Shown here one piece after another: positions 1 through 7,382 of a stretch of DNA of 27,138 bases. Source of the stretch: Candidatus Rokuibacteriota bacterium. Its GTDB lineage: Bacteria; Methylomirabilota; Methylomirabilia; Rokubacteriales; CSP1-6. The position numbers and the translations under genes were made by a program. The DNA is taken from NCBI GenBank assembly GCA_003220195.1, contig QHRT01000002.1, positions 1-27,138 on the forward strand. Reading direction: 5' to 3'. Every line of letters begins with the position of its first letter. The first letter of the stretch is position 1. The notes beneath the pieces are model-generated. The model made no database searches. It was not told the origin of the DNA and saw nothing but the letters and a program-made list of their open reading frames with translations.

Positions 1-1
1 C

Positions 2-91
2 CATCCGTTTTGCGCGAAGCTGAACACGATCCTCGACGGGGCCGGGTTCGATCGCTTTGCCGAGGAGCAGTGTCAGCGCTTCTACGGTCTG
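2..91 (+). pseudogene. Transposase N-terminal fragment (IS1182/IS5-like), truncated
   Basis: Reading from base 2, the first 30 codons give a peptide beginning HPFCAKLN, continuing GAGFDRFAEE and ending CQRFYG. This resembles the N-terminus of a transposase type common in environmental genomes (HPF..LN..L...GFD.FVE..C..FY). The expected next segment (a GRP...R.LL.GYFEG block) is absent. The same frame continues without recognisable similarity into the region before the phosphatase gene. The fragment enters from the left window edge, so whether its start is intact is unknown. It looks like debris of an old insertion. The family name rests on remembered similarity only. Confidence 0.45.
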
Positions 92-134
92 TCTCGTGAA
101 GAGGTTCTCCGGACTCGCGAGGTTCCGTCATCCT

Positions 135-295
135 TCTATTCGACCGCGACGCGCTTGCCGCGGCGGGCCGCGATGTGCACGCGTCGCGCGTCCCGCCGAT
201 CGGTCTTCACTTTCCGTGCGCGTCGCGTACATGGGCGCGTAGTTCGGGTCGGCGACGATGACCTCGTGGCCTACGCTCCGCTCCACCAACCCTCC
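135..295 (-). pseudogene. IS110-family transposase remnant, frameshifted
   Basis: On the minus strand, codons read HEVIVADPNYAPMYATRT. This closely matches the conserved start of the IS110/IS1111 DEDD transposase domain (GH.VIVADPN.APMYA.R). Immediately afterwards the frame must change by one base to recover KVKTDRRDAR, the next conserved block (K.KTDRRDA), and similarity then fades. Start, catalytic remainder and C-terminus are missing, so this is a decayed internal fragment. It lies opposite in strand to the transposase fragment at the window start and ends next to a REP-like hairpin, making a small graveyard of mobile DNA upstream of the phosphatase gene. Confidence 0.6.
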
Positions 296-302
296 ACGCG
301 GG

Positions 303-322
303 ATTCCGGCCTTCGCCGGAAT
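303..322. repeat. REP-like hairpin (ATTCCGGC-CTTC-GCCGGAAT)
   Basis: Perfect 8-bp inverted repeat around a 4-base loop. Its sequence belongs to the ATTCCGGC(n)GCCGGAAT type of short intergenic repeat seen scattered in many GC-rich proteobacterial genomes. It ends 9 bases before the phosphatase ATG and follows the IS110 remnant directly, so it may be a REP/MITE copy. In mRNA it would form a hairpin just upstream of the start codon. Confidence 0.55.
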
Positions 323-331
323 GGAGTACCG

Positions 332-1096
332 ATGAACCAATCGTATCCAAGACACATCAATTTTGAATCCGTGCCTAATTTCAGAGACCTCGGCGGATAC
401 AGGACGCGGGACGGGCGCGCCGTGGCATGGAGGCGGTTTTTCAGAAGTGCTGCGCTGCATTCCATGAGCCGACCGGATATTGCCAGGCTCAAAGAGGACA
501 TCCGCCCCAGGGCGGTCATAGACCTTAGGACTCCGAGAGAGCCGAACAAACAGCGGGAAATCAGCCTCCTCGGTGAAATGGGCGCGCGGTATCACAACGT
601 ACCCTTCAGACCTGATTCGCCTGACTACGTGAAGCAAGAAACGGAGCTTTTCCGCGATGCGACCGATATGGGAGAGCTTTATCTGTACCGCATCCGCCAG
701 CCGGAATTCGGCAAGAGGCTGGTGGACTCGCTGGAGCTGATTGCCGACCGGAACAATCAGCCGCTGGTATTCCATTGCAGCGTGGGCAAGGACAGGACCG
801 GCGTGCTCGCGGCCATGCTCCTGGCGGCTGCGGGCGTGCTAGACGAGGACATTATCCATGACTACACCCTTTCAGCCCCGTTCATGCCGGAACTCCGGGA
901 CCACTGGAGAAACGACCCCGCCGCCCCGCCGGAGGTTAAAGAGCTGCCTGATTTCCAGTGGGAAGCCTCGGCTGAATCCATGGCGCACTTTCTTGCGCTG
1001 CTCCGCCGGGAATACGGCTCGGCCGCGGGCCATCTCAAGGCGCAAGGCGCAGACAATTCGCTGCTCCAGCGGCTGGAAGAGGCGTTGTTGGTCTAG
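332..1096 (+). CDS. Tyrosine-protein phosphatase (Y_phosphatase3 type)
   Basis: Predicted 254-residue cytoplasmic phosphatase. The active-site loop HCSVGKDRTG at residues 148-157 is the C-x5-R signature of protein tyrosine phosphatases, with C149 as nucleophile and R155 binding phosphate. The NFRDLGG motif (16-22) and DLRTPRE (64-70) are typical of the bacterial Y_phosphatase3/IphP-like family. Substrates in that family include phosphotyrosine and phosphoinositides; the substrate here cannot be told. The ATG at 332 is chosen because NFRDLGG normally lies near the N-terminus and the upstream frame is transposase debris. Codon use differs from the neighbours (AGG, AGA and ATA codons and more A/T third bases), and the gene sits beside transposase remnants, suggesting recent acquisition. 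Its stop is 3 bases from the end of the convergent minus-strand gene. Confidence 0.9.
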   Translation: MNQSYPRHINFESVPNFRDLGGYRTRDGRAVAWRRFFRSAALHSMSRPDIARLKEDIRPRAVIDLRTPREPNKQREISLLGEMGARYHNVPFRPDSPDYVKQETELFRDATDMGELYLYRIRQPEFGKRLVDSLELIADRNNQPLVFHCSVGKDRTGVLAAMLLAAAGVLDEDIIHDYTLSAPFMPELRDHWRNDPAAPPEVKELPDFQWEASAESMAHFLALLRREYGSAAGHLKAQGADNSLLQRLEEALLV

Positions 1097-1099
1097 CGT

Positions 1100-1471
1100 T
1101 CAAGAAGAAAGTTGTATTCGATCATACGAGGCTTCGCTCTTGACGATCTTCCCGGGCGAGTAGCTCACGCTCAGGCTGCCTGGCCTCTGCCACTCCAGCT
1201 GGACATCGTTCTGGCCCCTGATGACGAAGACCGGCGATCGCTCTCGTGGATTGAACGGGCCGCCGGCACGCGTGACGAAGACCAGAGTGCTGTAAGCCGT
1301 GGTGGCGCCGCAATCCCGCTCCACGACCGCGGCAACGAACTGCCCATCCACAGAGGCAACGCTCTGCCTGATGGCATCGTGACACCCAAACATGGTCAAC
1401 GTGCGGTTTAGCGTGATTCCTCCGAAGACGAGGATCACGACAGTGACCGCCAGGACCACTGGCCATTTCAT
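1100..1471 (-). CDS. Hypothetical membrane-anchored protein with ERDCGATT motif
   Basis: A 123-residue protein starting at ATG 1471, with AGAGG about 9 bases upstream; longer upstream starts would add an arginine-rich non-conserved leader. Residues 5-22 form a hydrophobic segment that could be a signal anchor or uncleaved signal peptide, so the rest is probably outside the cytoplasm. The core carries ERDCGATT followed by STLVFV. I recall this C-G-A-T-T pattern in small uncharacterised bacterial proteins, but I cannot name a function. Two cysteines (in FGCHD and RDCGA) could form a disulfide if exported. It is convergent with the phosphatase gene and divergent from the FNR-like gene. Confidence 0.6.
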   Translation of the reverse strand: MKWPVVLAVTVVILVFGGITLNRTLTMFGCHDAIRQSVASVDGQFVAAVVERDCGATTAYSTLVFVTRAGGPFNPRERSPVFVIRGQNDVQLEWQRPGSLSVSYSPGKIVKSEASYDRIQLSS

Positions 1472-1602
1472 TGGCACTTGCCTCTGCGCCGAGCGCCTCG
1501 GTGCCTGGCCGATCCCAGCGGTGAGGGCAAGGCATTTTGCACGGGTCGGCGTGGCATTGCCGTAGCTCGCGCGATGCGTGCCTTCGTGTCTAAATACATT
1601 CC

Positions 1603-2310
1603 GTGCCCGCCAAGCCACTGGAGTGTCGTGCCCACGTCGTCGCCGTCCGCGCGCTCGCCCCGCAGATCATCGAGGTCGATCTTGCAATGGACGACCCGCC
1701 GGCGCTCGAGTTCGAGGCCGGGCAGTGGGTCTCGGTCCCATTCGGACCGAAGAACGTGCGGGCGTACTCGATCGCCTCGACGCCGGACTCGCCCGATGTC
1801 GTGACGCTCTGCGCTGACGTCGCGCCCGGCGGCATCGGGTCACAGTGGTTCCGAGAGCTTCGTCCCGGGTCGATCGTCGAGTTCAAGGCCCCCTTCGGCG
1901 GATTCGTGTTCTCGCGCGAAGACCCGCGCCGGGCGCTCTTCGTCGCCGAAGAAATCGGCATCGTTCCGATTTACGCGATGCTCGCGGAGCTCGACCACAC
2001 AGAGCCGGGACGCCCCGCGACACTCATCCACGGAGGCCGGGATCCCGAGTGGCTGCCCTATCTCGACGCGTTCTCCGCTCGAGCGGAGGCGAATCCGGCG
2101 TTCACGTACCGTCCCGTCGTGGAAAGCGCGCCACCGGAGTGGAGTGGCGAGCGTGGATCGCTGGTGGAAGTCGTCGAGCGAGGCGTCACGACAGTGGAGA
2201 ACCTCGTCGTGTACGTCTCCGGCGGCGGAGAGATGATCCGTCGCCTGCGCGAGATCCTCACCGCGCGAGGTCTCGCCCGCCGCGACTACCGCTGGGAGAA
2301 GTTCTGGTGA
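1603..2310 (+). CDS. FAD/NAD(P)-binding oxidoreductase (ferredoxin-NADP reductase-like)
   Basis: A 235-residue flavoprotein of the ferredoxin reductase superfamily. RAYSIAS at 53-59 is the FAD-binding RxYS motif, and GGIGSQWF at 77-84 matches the second flavin-binding block (GG..S..L). The nucleotide-binding loop, normally G-T-G-I-A-P, reads EEIGIVP (116-122) here, so cofactor handling may be unusual. The C-terminus is aromatic (WEKFW), as in many FNR-like proteins that stack on the flavin. No iron-sulfur or globin domain is fused, so the electron partner is separate; the ferredoxin at 22543 is one candidate, but that is speculation. GTG 1603 is the first possible start after an in-frame stop at 1591. 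No Shine-Dalgarno is seen, and TAAATA at 1591-1596 could be a -10 for a leaderless transcript. Confidence 0.8.
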   Translation: MPAKPLECRAHVVAVRALAPQIIEVDLAMDDPPALEFEAGQWVSVPFGPKNVRAYSIASTPDSPDVVTLCADVAPGGIGSQWFRELRPGSIVEFKAPFGGFVFSREDPRRALFVAEEIGIVPIYAMLAELDHTEPGRPATLIHGGRDPEWLPYLDAFSARAEANPAFTYRPVVESAPPEWSGERGSLVEVVERGVTTVENLVVYVSGGGEMIRRLREILTARGLARRDYRWEKFW

Positions 2311-2336
2311 CTACGGTTTCGTCGTCGTGCGGCACA

Positions 2337-2382
2337 GGTCGTGGAAAGAATCGCTCGCTCAGCGAGCGATTCTTTCACGACC
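2337..2382. terminator. Bidirectional terminator hairpin centred on the lsrF stop codon
   Basis: Near-perfect inverted repeat: 22 base pairs with one bulged G (2343 or 2344), around a single central base at 2360. The core stem CGCTCGCT/AGCGAGCG is flanked by AAAGAA on one side and TTCTTT on the other, so each strand yields a GC stem followed by a U-rich tract. It lies between the convergent FNR-like gene (stop at 2310) and lsrF. The lsrF stop codon (2359-2361) sits exactly at its centre, so the last eight or so lsrF codons form one arm. Confidence 0.75.
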
Positions 2383-3249
2383 TCTGAGATCCTGGAACAG
2401 CTGGAACGCCTCGCGCGGCTTCATCCGCTCGTGCACGACCTTCGAGACCGCCTGGATCATCGCGGCCGGGAACTCGGACTGGAAGATGTTGCGGCCCATG
2501 TCCACGCCGGCGGCGCCCTGCTCGATCGCGTGGTACGCCATCGTGAGCGCGTCCAGCTCGGGAAGCTTCTTGCCGCCGGCCATGATGATCGGCACCGGAC
2601 ACGAGGCCGTGACCGTCTCGAAGCCTTCCTCGACGTAATACGTCTTCACGAGCTGGGCGCCCAGCTCCGCGCAGATGCGGCACGACAGGCTGAGGTAGCG
2701 CGCGTCGCGTACCATGTCGCGTCCGACGGCGGTGACGCCGAGCACCGGGATGCCCGAGCGATACCCGATGTCCACGAGCCGCGTCATGTTGTGCACGGTC
2801 TGCGTCTCGAAGTCGGCGCCGACGTACACCTGCACGGCGAGCGCGGCGACGTTCAGGCGCACGGCGTCGTCGAGGTCGACCGCGAGCTGCTCGTTCGACA
2901 GCTCTTTCAAGATGCTCGGCCCGCCGCTCGCGCGCAGCACGATGCCGCGGCCGTACGACGAGGGAATCGTGGAACGGAGCACGCCGCGCGTCAGCATCAG
3001 CGCGTCGCTGTACGGCAGGAGCGGCACGATGCTGACGTCCACGCGCTCGAGGCCGCTCGTGGGCCCTTGCATGTAGCCGTGATCGATCGCGAGCATGACG
3101 GTGCGGCCGGTGTCCGGACGGAAGATGCGCGCGAGCCGGTTCTGCATGCCCCAGTCGAGCGCGTTCGAGCCCTTCAGGAAGAACGCCTCTTTGCGCGGCG
3201 GGACGTCGAGGTAGTAGTTCTTCGTGTCCTTCGCGTCGGTGTCTGGCAC
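2359..3249 (-). CDS. lsrF: LsrF-like class I aldolase / 3-hydroxy-5-phosphonooxypentane-2,4-dione thiolase
   Basis: A 296-residue protein that aligns along its whole length with E. coli LsrF as I remember it. Shared blocks are LKGSNALDWGMQNRL (25-39), IDHGYMQGPTSGLERVD (55-71), LTRGVLRS (86-93), GRDMVRDARY (176-185), KTYYVEEGFE (202-211), AGGKKLPE (224-231) and GVDMGRNIFQS (248-258). K202 is the expected Schiff-base/active-site lysine and H57 the neighbouring catalytic histidine. LsrF transfers an acetyl group from phosphorylated AI-2 derivative to CoA, giving dihydroxyacetone phosphate and acetyl-CoA. The relatives lsrACDBGKR are not in this window, so the substrate here could differ. GTG 3249 is preferred because AGGAG lies 6 bases upstream. 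The extreme C-terminus is encoded by a terminator hairpin. The gene is divergent from the thiamine-diphosphate enzyme gene. Confidence 0.88.
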   Translation of the reverse strand: MPDTDAKDTKNYYLDVPPRKEAFFLKGSNALDWGMQNRLARIFRPDTGRTVMLAIDHGYMQGPTSGLERVDVSIVPLLPYSDALMLTRGVLRSTIPSSYGRGIVLRASGGPSILKELSNEQLAVDLDDAVRLNVAALAVQVYVGADFETQTVHNMTRLVDIGYRSGIPVLGVTAVGRDMVRDARYLSLSCRICAELGAQLVKTYYVEEGFETVTASCPVPIIMAGGKKLPELDALTMAYHAIEQGAAGVDMGRNIFQSEFPAAMIQAVSKVVHERMKPREAFQLFQDLRGRERIAR

Positions 3250-3298
3250 GGCCGTCTCCTCTTCGTTCCGTTCGTGAAGTCCTCGGAATCTCGAGGGC

Positions 3299-3321
3299 GA
3301 GTCTAGCACGCTGCTAGACTC
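3299..3321. promoter_or_regulatory. Operator-like palindrome in a divergent promoter region
   Basis: Perfect inverted repeat with 10-bp arms (GAGTCTAGCA / TGCTAGACTC) separated by CGC. It lies in the 95-bp gap between the divergent lsrF (start 3249) and thiamine-diphosphate enzyme (start 3345) genes, 24 bases before the latter. It holds two CTAG tetranucleotides, which are rare in GC-rich genomes. The size and place suit a dimeric repressor site controlling both directions, but no regulator gene is adjacent. Confidence 0.5.
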
Positions 3322-3344
3322 TGACTTCCAGGGAGGACGCTGAC

Positions 3345-4984
3345 GTGACGGAGCTCACAGGCGGAGAACTGGTGGCCCGCGTGCTGAAAAATGCGGGAGT
3401 CGGCCACGTGTTCACGCTCTGCGGAGGGCACGTGCTCCCGATCTACGACGGATGCCTCAGCGAGGGAATCCGTCTGGTCGACGTGCGGCACGAGCAGGCG
3501 GCCGCGCATGCGGCCGGCTCACGCGCGGGATCGGCGTCGTCATCGTCGCGCCCGGCCCGGGCGTGACCGATGCGGTGACCGGCATCGCGAACGCGCATGC
3601 CGCGCGCAGTCCCGTGCTCCTGATCGGCGGCGCCGCGCCGCTCGGGCTGCGCGGTCTCGGCGCGCTCCAGGAAATGGAGCAGGTCGCGCTGCTCCGGCCG
3701 ATCACGAAAGGCGCGTGGTCGGTGGCGGAGACGCGCCAGATTCCCGAAGTGCTGACGACCGCGATTCGCACCGCGCTGTCCGGCCGGCCGGGGCCGGTCT
3801 TCGTGGAGATCCCGGTCGATCTCCTGCTGAACCGCATCGAGCTCCGGCTCGCGCCGATTCCCGAGCGCTACGTCCATCGCTCCGCGATGCCGGGCGATCC
3901 GGATCTCGTCGTCAAGCTCGGCCATCTCCTGTCTCGCGCCGAGCGCCCCGTGGTCATCGCCGGAAGCGGCGTGTGGTGGGACGACGCGGTGAAGCCGCTC
4001 GGTTCGTTCGCCGACGCGACCGGTGTGCCGACCTTCATGAACGGCGCCGGCCGCGGGAGTCTCCCGCACGATCATCCGCTCGCGTTCGCGCAGGCGCGCG
4101 GCTTCGCGCTCGCGAACGCCGATTTCGTCCTTGTCCTGGGAGCGCCGCTCGATTTCCGACTCGGTTACGGCCGGACGCCGACATTCGCGGAGGACGCGCT
4201 CGTCGCAATGGTCGATTGCGACCCGGTCGAGCTCGGACGTAACCGTCCGCTCGAGGTCGGGATCACGGGGCACATCGGTCGCGTGCTCGAGCAGCTCGTC
4301 GACGTGCTGCCGGCGGCGCTGCCCGCGCGCTGGGAGGAGTGGCGGCGACGCGTCGACGTCCGGGAGCGGGAGGCGCGCGCGAAGCTCGACGCGCTCTGCG
4401 TCGCTGACGACGTCCCGATCTCGCATTACCGCTGGGCCGCGGAGATCGCGTCCGCCATCACGCCGGACACGATCGTCGTCGGTGACGGCGGCGATGTCGT
4501 CGGCTGCGCGTCGAAGATCGTGCGCCTCTCGCGCGCTGGCCAGTGGCTCGATCCCGGCCCGTTCGGATGCCTCGGCATCGGGCCCTCGTTCGCGATCGCC
4601 GCCAAGCTGCTCCATCCGGATCAGCGCGTCCTGCTCATCGCCGGCGACGGCGCCTTCGGACTGAACGGCATGGAGATGGAGACCGCGGTGCGCTTCGGGC
4701 TGCCGCTCACGTGCATCGTCGGGAACGACGGCGGGTGGGGGCAGATCCGCAATCCGCAGCTCTCGTTCTGGGGCAGCGAGCGCGCGGTCGCGACGTCCTT
4801 GCCGACGACCCGCTACGACCTGATGGTGGAGGCGCTCGGCGGCCGCGGCCTCTTCGTCACGGATCCGCGCGAGATCGGACCCGCGCTCGAACGGGCGCTC
4901 GGGTCGAGCGACGTCTGGTGCATCAACGTCGCGCTCGATCCGGAGGCGTATCGCCGGACGGGTCAGGTCTCGATGGCGATTTGA
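3345..4984 (+). pseudogene. Thiamine-diphosphate enzyme (acetolactate synthase-like), frameshifted near residue 56
   Basis: Together two frames encode a protein of about 545 residues of the acetolactate synthase/oxalyl-CoA decarboxylase type. The first frame (3345-about 3510) gives the N-terminus with the cofactor-activating glutamate in RHEQAAAHAA. The second frame (from about 3510 to 4984) begins LTRGIGVVIVAPGPGVTDAV and is intact to the end. It includes the central domain and the C-terminal ThDP/Mg motif AGDGAFGLNGMEMETA...GNDGGWG. Relatives read HAADAWARLTG across the junction, so about four residues plus one base (roughly 13 nt) appear to be missing. The shift between frames agrees with a loss of 3n+1 bases. 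This could be a real deletion or an assembly error. GTG 3345 has GGGAGGA 7 bases upstream. The stop overlaps the TTG start of the next gene (TTGA). The substrate is probably a 2-keto acid but is not determinable. Confidence 0.8.
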
Positions 4985-6021
4985 AGATCACGGTCCTCTG
5001 TCCGCACCTGCGCATCGCGGGCGGCGTTCGAGCGATCCTCACCTACGCCGATCGTCTTGCCGGTCGCGGCCACGATGTCGAGCTCGTCGTGCCCGCAAAA
5101 CACACGATCGCCCTGTGGCAGCCGAGTCGACGAGCAGCGCCGACCTGGTTTGGACCGTTCCGGCCGCGCCTCAGCTGGGTCAGTCGGTGGCGCGCCGACC
5201 GGTTGCCGGCCGCCGATGTTCTGCTGGCGACCGCGTGGCAATCCGCGCCCGTCGTCGCGGAGGCGCCGCCGTCGTGCGGAGCGAAGTTCTACCTGATCCA
5301 GCACGACGAGAGCCTCTATCACGGACAGCCGGACGCCGTGAACGCCACGTACCGGTTGCCGCTCCGGAAGGTCGTGATCTCGACGTGGCTGCGCGAGATC
5401 ATGCGCGACCGTTTCGCCAGCGACGCGGAACTGCTCGTGACGCCGGTGGACCCGGCGCTGTTCCATCCGGTCGACGTTCAGGTCGGGACGCCGCGTCCAC
5501 GCGTGCTGATGCTGCATCACCACTACGCCTGGAAGGGTGTCGCCGACGGTCTCGAGGCGGTCCGCCGCGTGAAGCAACGCCGGGCGACGCTCCATCTGGT
5601 CGGGTTCGGGCTCGACGCGCCGCGCGCCGGTGAACCCTACGACGAGTTCCATCCGGATCTTCCGCAGACGGGTCTCGCGAGGCTCTACTCGAGCTGCGAC
5701 GTGTATCTTTGCCCGTCCTGGGACGAAGGGCTCGGCATGCCGCCGATGGAGGCGATGGCGTGCGGCGCCTCGCTGGTCACGTACGACAACGGCGGTTGCC
5801 GTGATTATGCGAAGGATGGCGAGACCGCGCTGGTCGCGCGACGCCGGGACGTCGGCGACCTCTGCGACAAGCTCGAGCGAATCGCGACCGACGAGCCGCT
5901 TCGTGCGAAGATCGCGAGGGCCGGTCAGGAATTCGTCCGGACGGCGTTCGACTGGGAGCGCGCGGTGAACCGGATGGAACAGCTCTTCACGGAGGCGCGC
6001 CCCCGAAGGAGGCCATCATGA
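4981..6021 (+). CDS. Family 4 glycosyltransferase
   Basis: A 346-residue GT-B-fold glycosyltransferase. The N-terminal domain opens with KITVLCPHLRIAGGVRAI, the usual glycine-rich acceptor loop. The C-terminal donor domain holds a short WKG motif (residues about 184-186) and the E-x7-E-like motif DEGLGMPPMEAMACG, characteristic of retaining GT4 enzymes that use nucleotide sugars. TTG 4981 is chosen because it gives the canonical N-terminus and overlaps the previous stop (ATTTGA); no ATG or GTG lies nearby in this frame. The stop overlaps the next ATG (ATGA), so the three genes from 3345 to 6950 are probably one transcript with coupled translation. The acceptor sugar or lipid is unknown. It is an odd companion for two small-molecule enzymes. 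Confidence 0.85.
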   Translation: MKITVLCPHLRIAGGVRAILTYADRLAGRGHDVELVVPAKHTIALWQPSRRAAPTWFGPFRPRLSWVSRWRADRLPAADVLLATAWQSAPVVAEAPPSCGAKFYLIQHDESLYHGQPDAVNATYRLPLRKVVISTWLREIMRDRFASDAELLVTPVDPALFHPVDVQVGTPRPRVLMLHHHYAWKGVADGLEAVRRVKQRRATLHLVGFGLDAPRAGEPYDEFHPDLPQTGLARLYSSCDVYLCPSWDEGLGMPPMEAMACGASLVTYDNGGCRDYAKDGETALVARRRDVGDLCDKLERIATDEPLRAKIARAGQEFVRTAFDWERAVNRMEQLFTEARPRRRPS

Positions 6022-6950
6022 GAGTGGGATTCATCGGGCTCGGAACGATGGGCGGCAGCATGGCGCTGAACCTGATCCGCGGCGGTCACCAGCTCACCGT
6101 GAACGACATCCGGCGGGAGATGGCCGATCGTCACCTGGCCGCCGGCGCGAAGTGGGCGGACACGCCGCGCGACGTCGCGCAGGCCAGCGACGTCGTCTTC
6201 ACGTCGCTGCCGGGACCAAAGGAGATGGAACAGGTCGCGCTCGGCGACGCCGGGCTCTTCGCCGGGATGCGCCAGGATACGGTCTACTTCGATCTGACGA
6301 CCAATGACCCGGCGCTCGTGCGCCGCGTGCATGCGCAGTTCGCCACTCGAGGCATTCACGTGCTCGACGCGCCGGTGAGCGGCGGCCCGAAGGGCGCCGC
6401 GTCACGCAAGCTCGCGCTCTGGGTCGGTGGCGACGAGAAGATCTTCACAAGGGAGAAAGCCGCGCTCGACGCGATCGGCGATCAGCCCTACTACGTCGGG
6501 CCGATCGGATCCGGCTCGGTGGCGAAGCTCGTCCACAACTGCACCGGCTACGTCTTGCAGACCGCGCTCGCCGAGGTGTTCACGATGGGCGTGAAGGCCG
6601 GCGTCGATCCACTCGCGATCTTCAAGGCGGTACGGCAGGGGGCCCTCGGGCGCCGGCGCACGTTCGACGGGCTCGTCGACCAGTTCCTGCCGGGGACGTT
6701 CGACCCTCCGGCGTTCGCGCTCCGGCTCGCGAAAAAAGACGTGACGCTCGCGACGGCGCTGGGCCGCGAGGTCGGCGTGCCGATGCGGCTGGCCAACCTC
6801 GCGCTGGAGGAATTGACGGAGGCGCTGAACCGAGGCTGGGGCGACCGCGACTCGCGAGTCGCGATGCTCCTGCAAGAAGAGCGCGCCGGCGTCGAGATCC
6901 GCCTCCCGCCCGCGGAGGTGCGCGCGGCGCTCTCGGAAGGGGGTGACTGA
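6018..6950 (+). CDS. NAD(P)-dependent beta-hydroxyacid dehydrogenase (3-hydroxyisobutyrate dehydrogenase family)
   Basis: A 310-residue soluble dehydrogenase. The Rossmann motif GFIGLGTMGG (4-13) binds NAD(P). DAPVSGG (117-123) is the substrate-binding signature of the family. GSGSVAKLVHN (164-174) contains the catalytic lysine K170 and conserved N174. The C-terminal helical part (ALRLAKKDVTLA) follows the 3-hydroxyisobutyrate/tartronate semialdehyde reductase pattern. D31 at the end of the second strand (VNDIRREM) suggests preference for NAD. It oxidises a beta-hydroxyacid or reduces the matching semialdehyde; the exact substrate cannot be read. Translationally coupled to the glycosyltransferase gene by ATGA. 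Pairing with a ThDP enzyme recalls tartronate semialdehyde synthase/reductase pairs of glyoxylate use, which is only a suggestion. Confidence 0.88.
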   Translation: MRVGFIGLGTMGGSMALNLIRGGHQLTVNDIRREMADRHLAAGAKWADTPRDVAQASDVVFTSLPGPKEMEQVALGDAGLFAGMRQDTVYFDLTTNDPALVRRVHAQFATRGIHVLDAPVSGGPKGAASRKLALWVGGDEKIFTREKAALDAIGDQPYYVGPIGSGSVAKLVHNCTGYVLQTALAEVFTMGVKAGVDPLAIFKAVRQGALGRRRTFDGLVDQFLPGTFDPPAFALRLAKKDVTLATALGREVGVPMRLANLALEELTEALNRGWGDRDSRVAMLLQEERAGVEIRLPPAEVRAALSEGGD

Positions 6951-6983
6951 CCCCCGGGGCTTCACGCGAGCGCGGGACCCGCG

Positions 6984-6992
6984 TGCTAAAAT
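6984..6992 (+). promoter_or_regulatory. Extended -10 element (TGCTAAAAT) for the FmdB gene
   Basis: TG at 6984-6985 and TAAAAT at 6987-6992 form an extended -10 box in otherwise GC-rich DNA. There is no Shine-Dalgarno between it and the ATG at 7001. Transcription would begin about 6998-7001, giving a leaderless or nearly leaderless mRNA. No good -35 is seen. Confidence 0.45.
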
Positions 6993-7000
6993 TTGCGGCG

Positions 7001-7372
7001 ATGCCGATTTACGAATACGAATGCGGGGATTGCCGGCGACGGGTGAGCTTGCTCGTGCTCCGGCCGTCGACGGCGCCGGCCCCGACGTGCCCGCGCTGCG
7101 GCGGCACCGCGCTCCACCGTCTGATGTCCCGCTTCGCCACCGTGAAGTCGGAGGAGGCGCGGCTCGAGTCACTCGCGGACTCGCCCGACATGGGCGATTT
7201 CGACGAGAACGACCCTTCGAGCGTCGCCCGGTTCATGAAGAAGATGGGCAAGGAATTCGGCGACGAGCTGGGCGACGACTTCGACTCCGCGGTCGACGAG
7301 GCGATGGCCGAAGGTGCGGACGACGAACCCGCGGCGTCGGGTTCCTCATCTGATCTCTCAGAGGAGCTGTGA
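7001..7372 (+). CDS. FmdB-family zinc ribbon protein
   Basis: A 123-residue protein. It begins MPIYEYECGDCRRR, the hallmark of the FmdB/CxxC_CxxC_SSSS regulatory zinc ribbon family, with C8, C11, C30 and C33 (CPRCGG) as zinc ligands over residues 1-40. The remaining two thirds is acidic and probably flexible, rich in D, E and S with a short FMKKMGKEFGDELGDDF helix. The family name comes from a putative regulator of formamidase genes, but most members have no proven role. ATG 7001 is chosen over the in-frame ATG at 6983 because MPIYEYEC is the conserved start. It leads a tight set with the acetyltransferase (10-base gap) and the MshA-like glycosyltransferase. Confidence 0.88.
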   Translation: MPIYEYECGDCRRRVSLLVLRPSTAPAPTCPRCGGTALHRLMSRFATVKSEEARLESLADSPDMGDFDENDPSSVARFMKKMGKEFGDELGDDFDSAVDEAMAEGADDEPAASGSSSDLSEEL

Positions 7373-7382
7373 CCCGAGCGTC

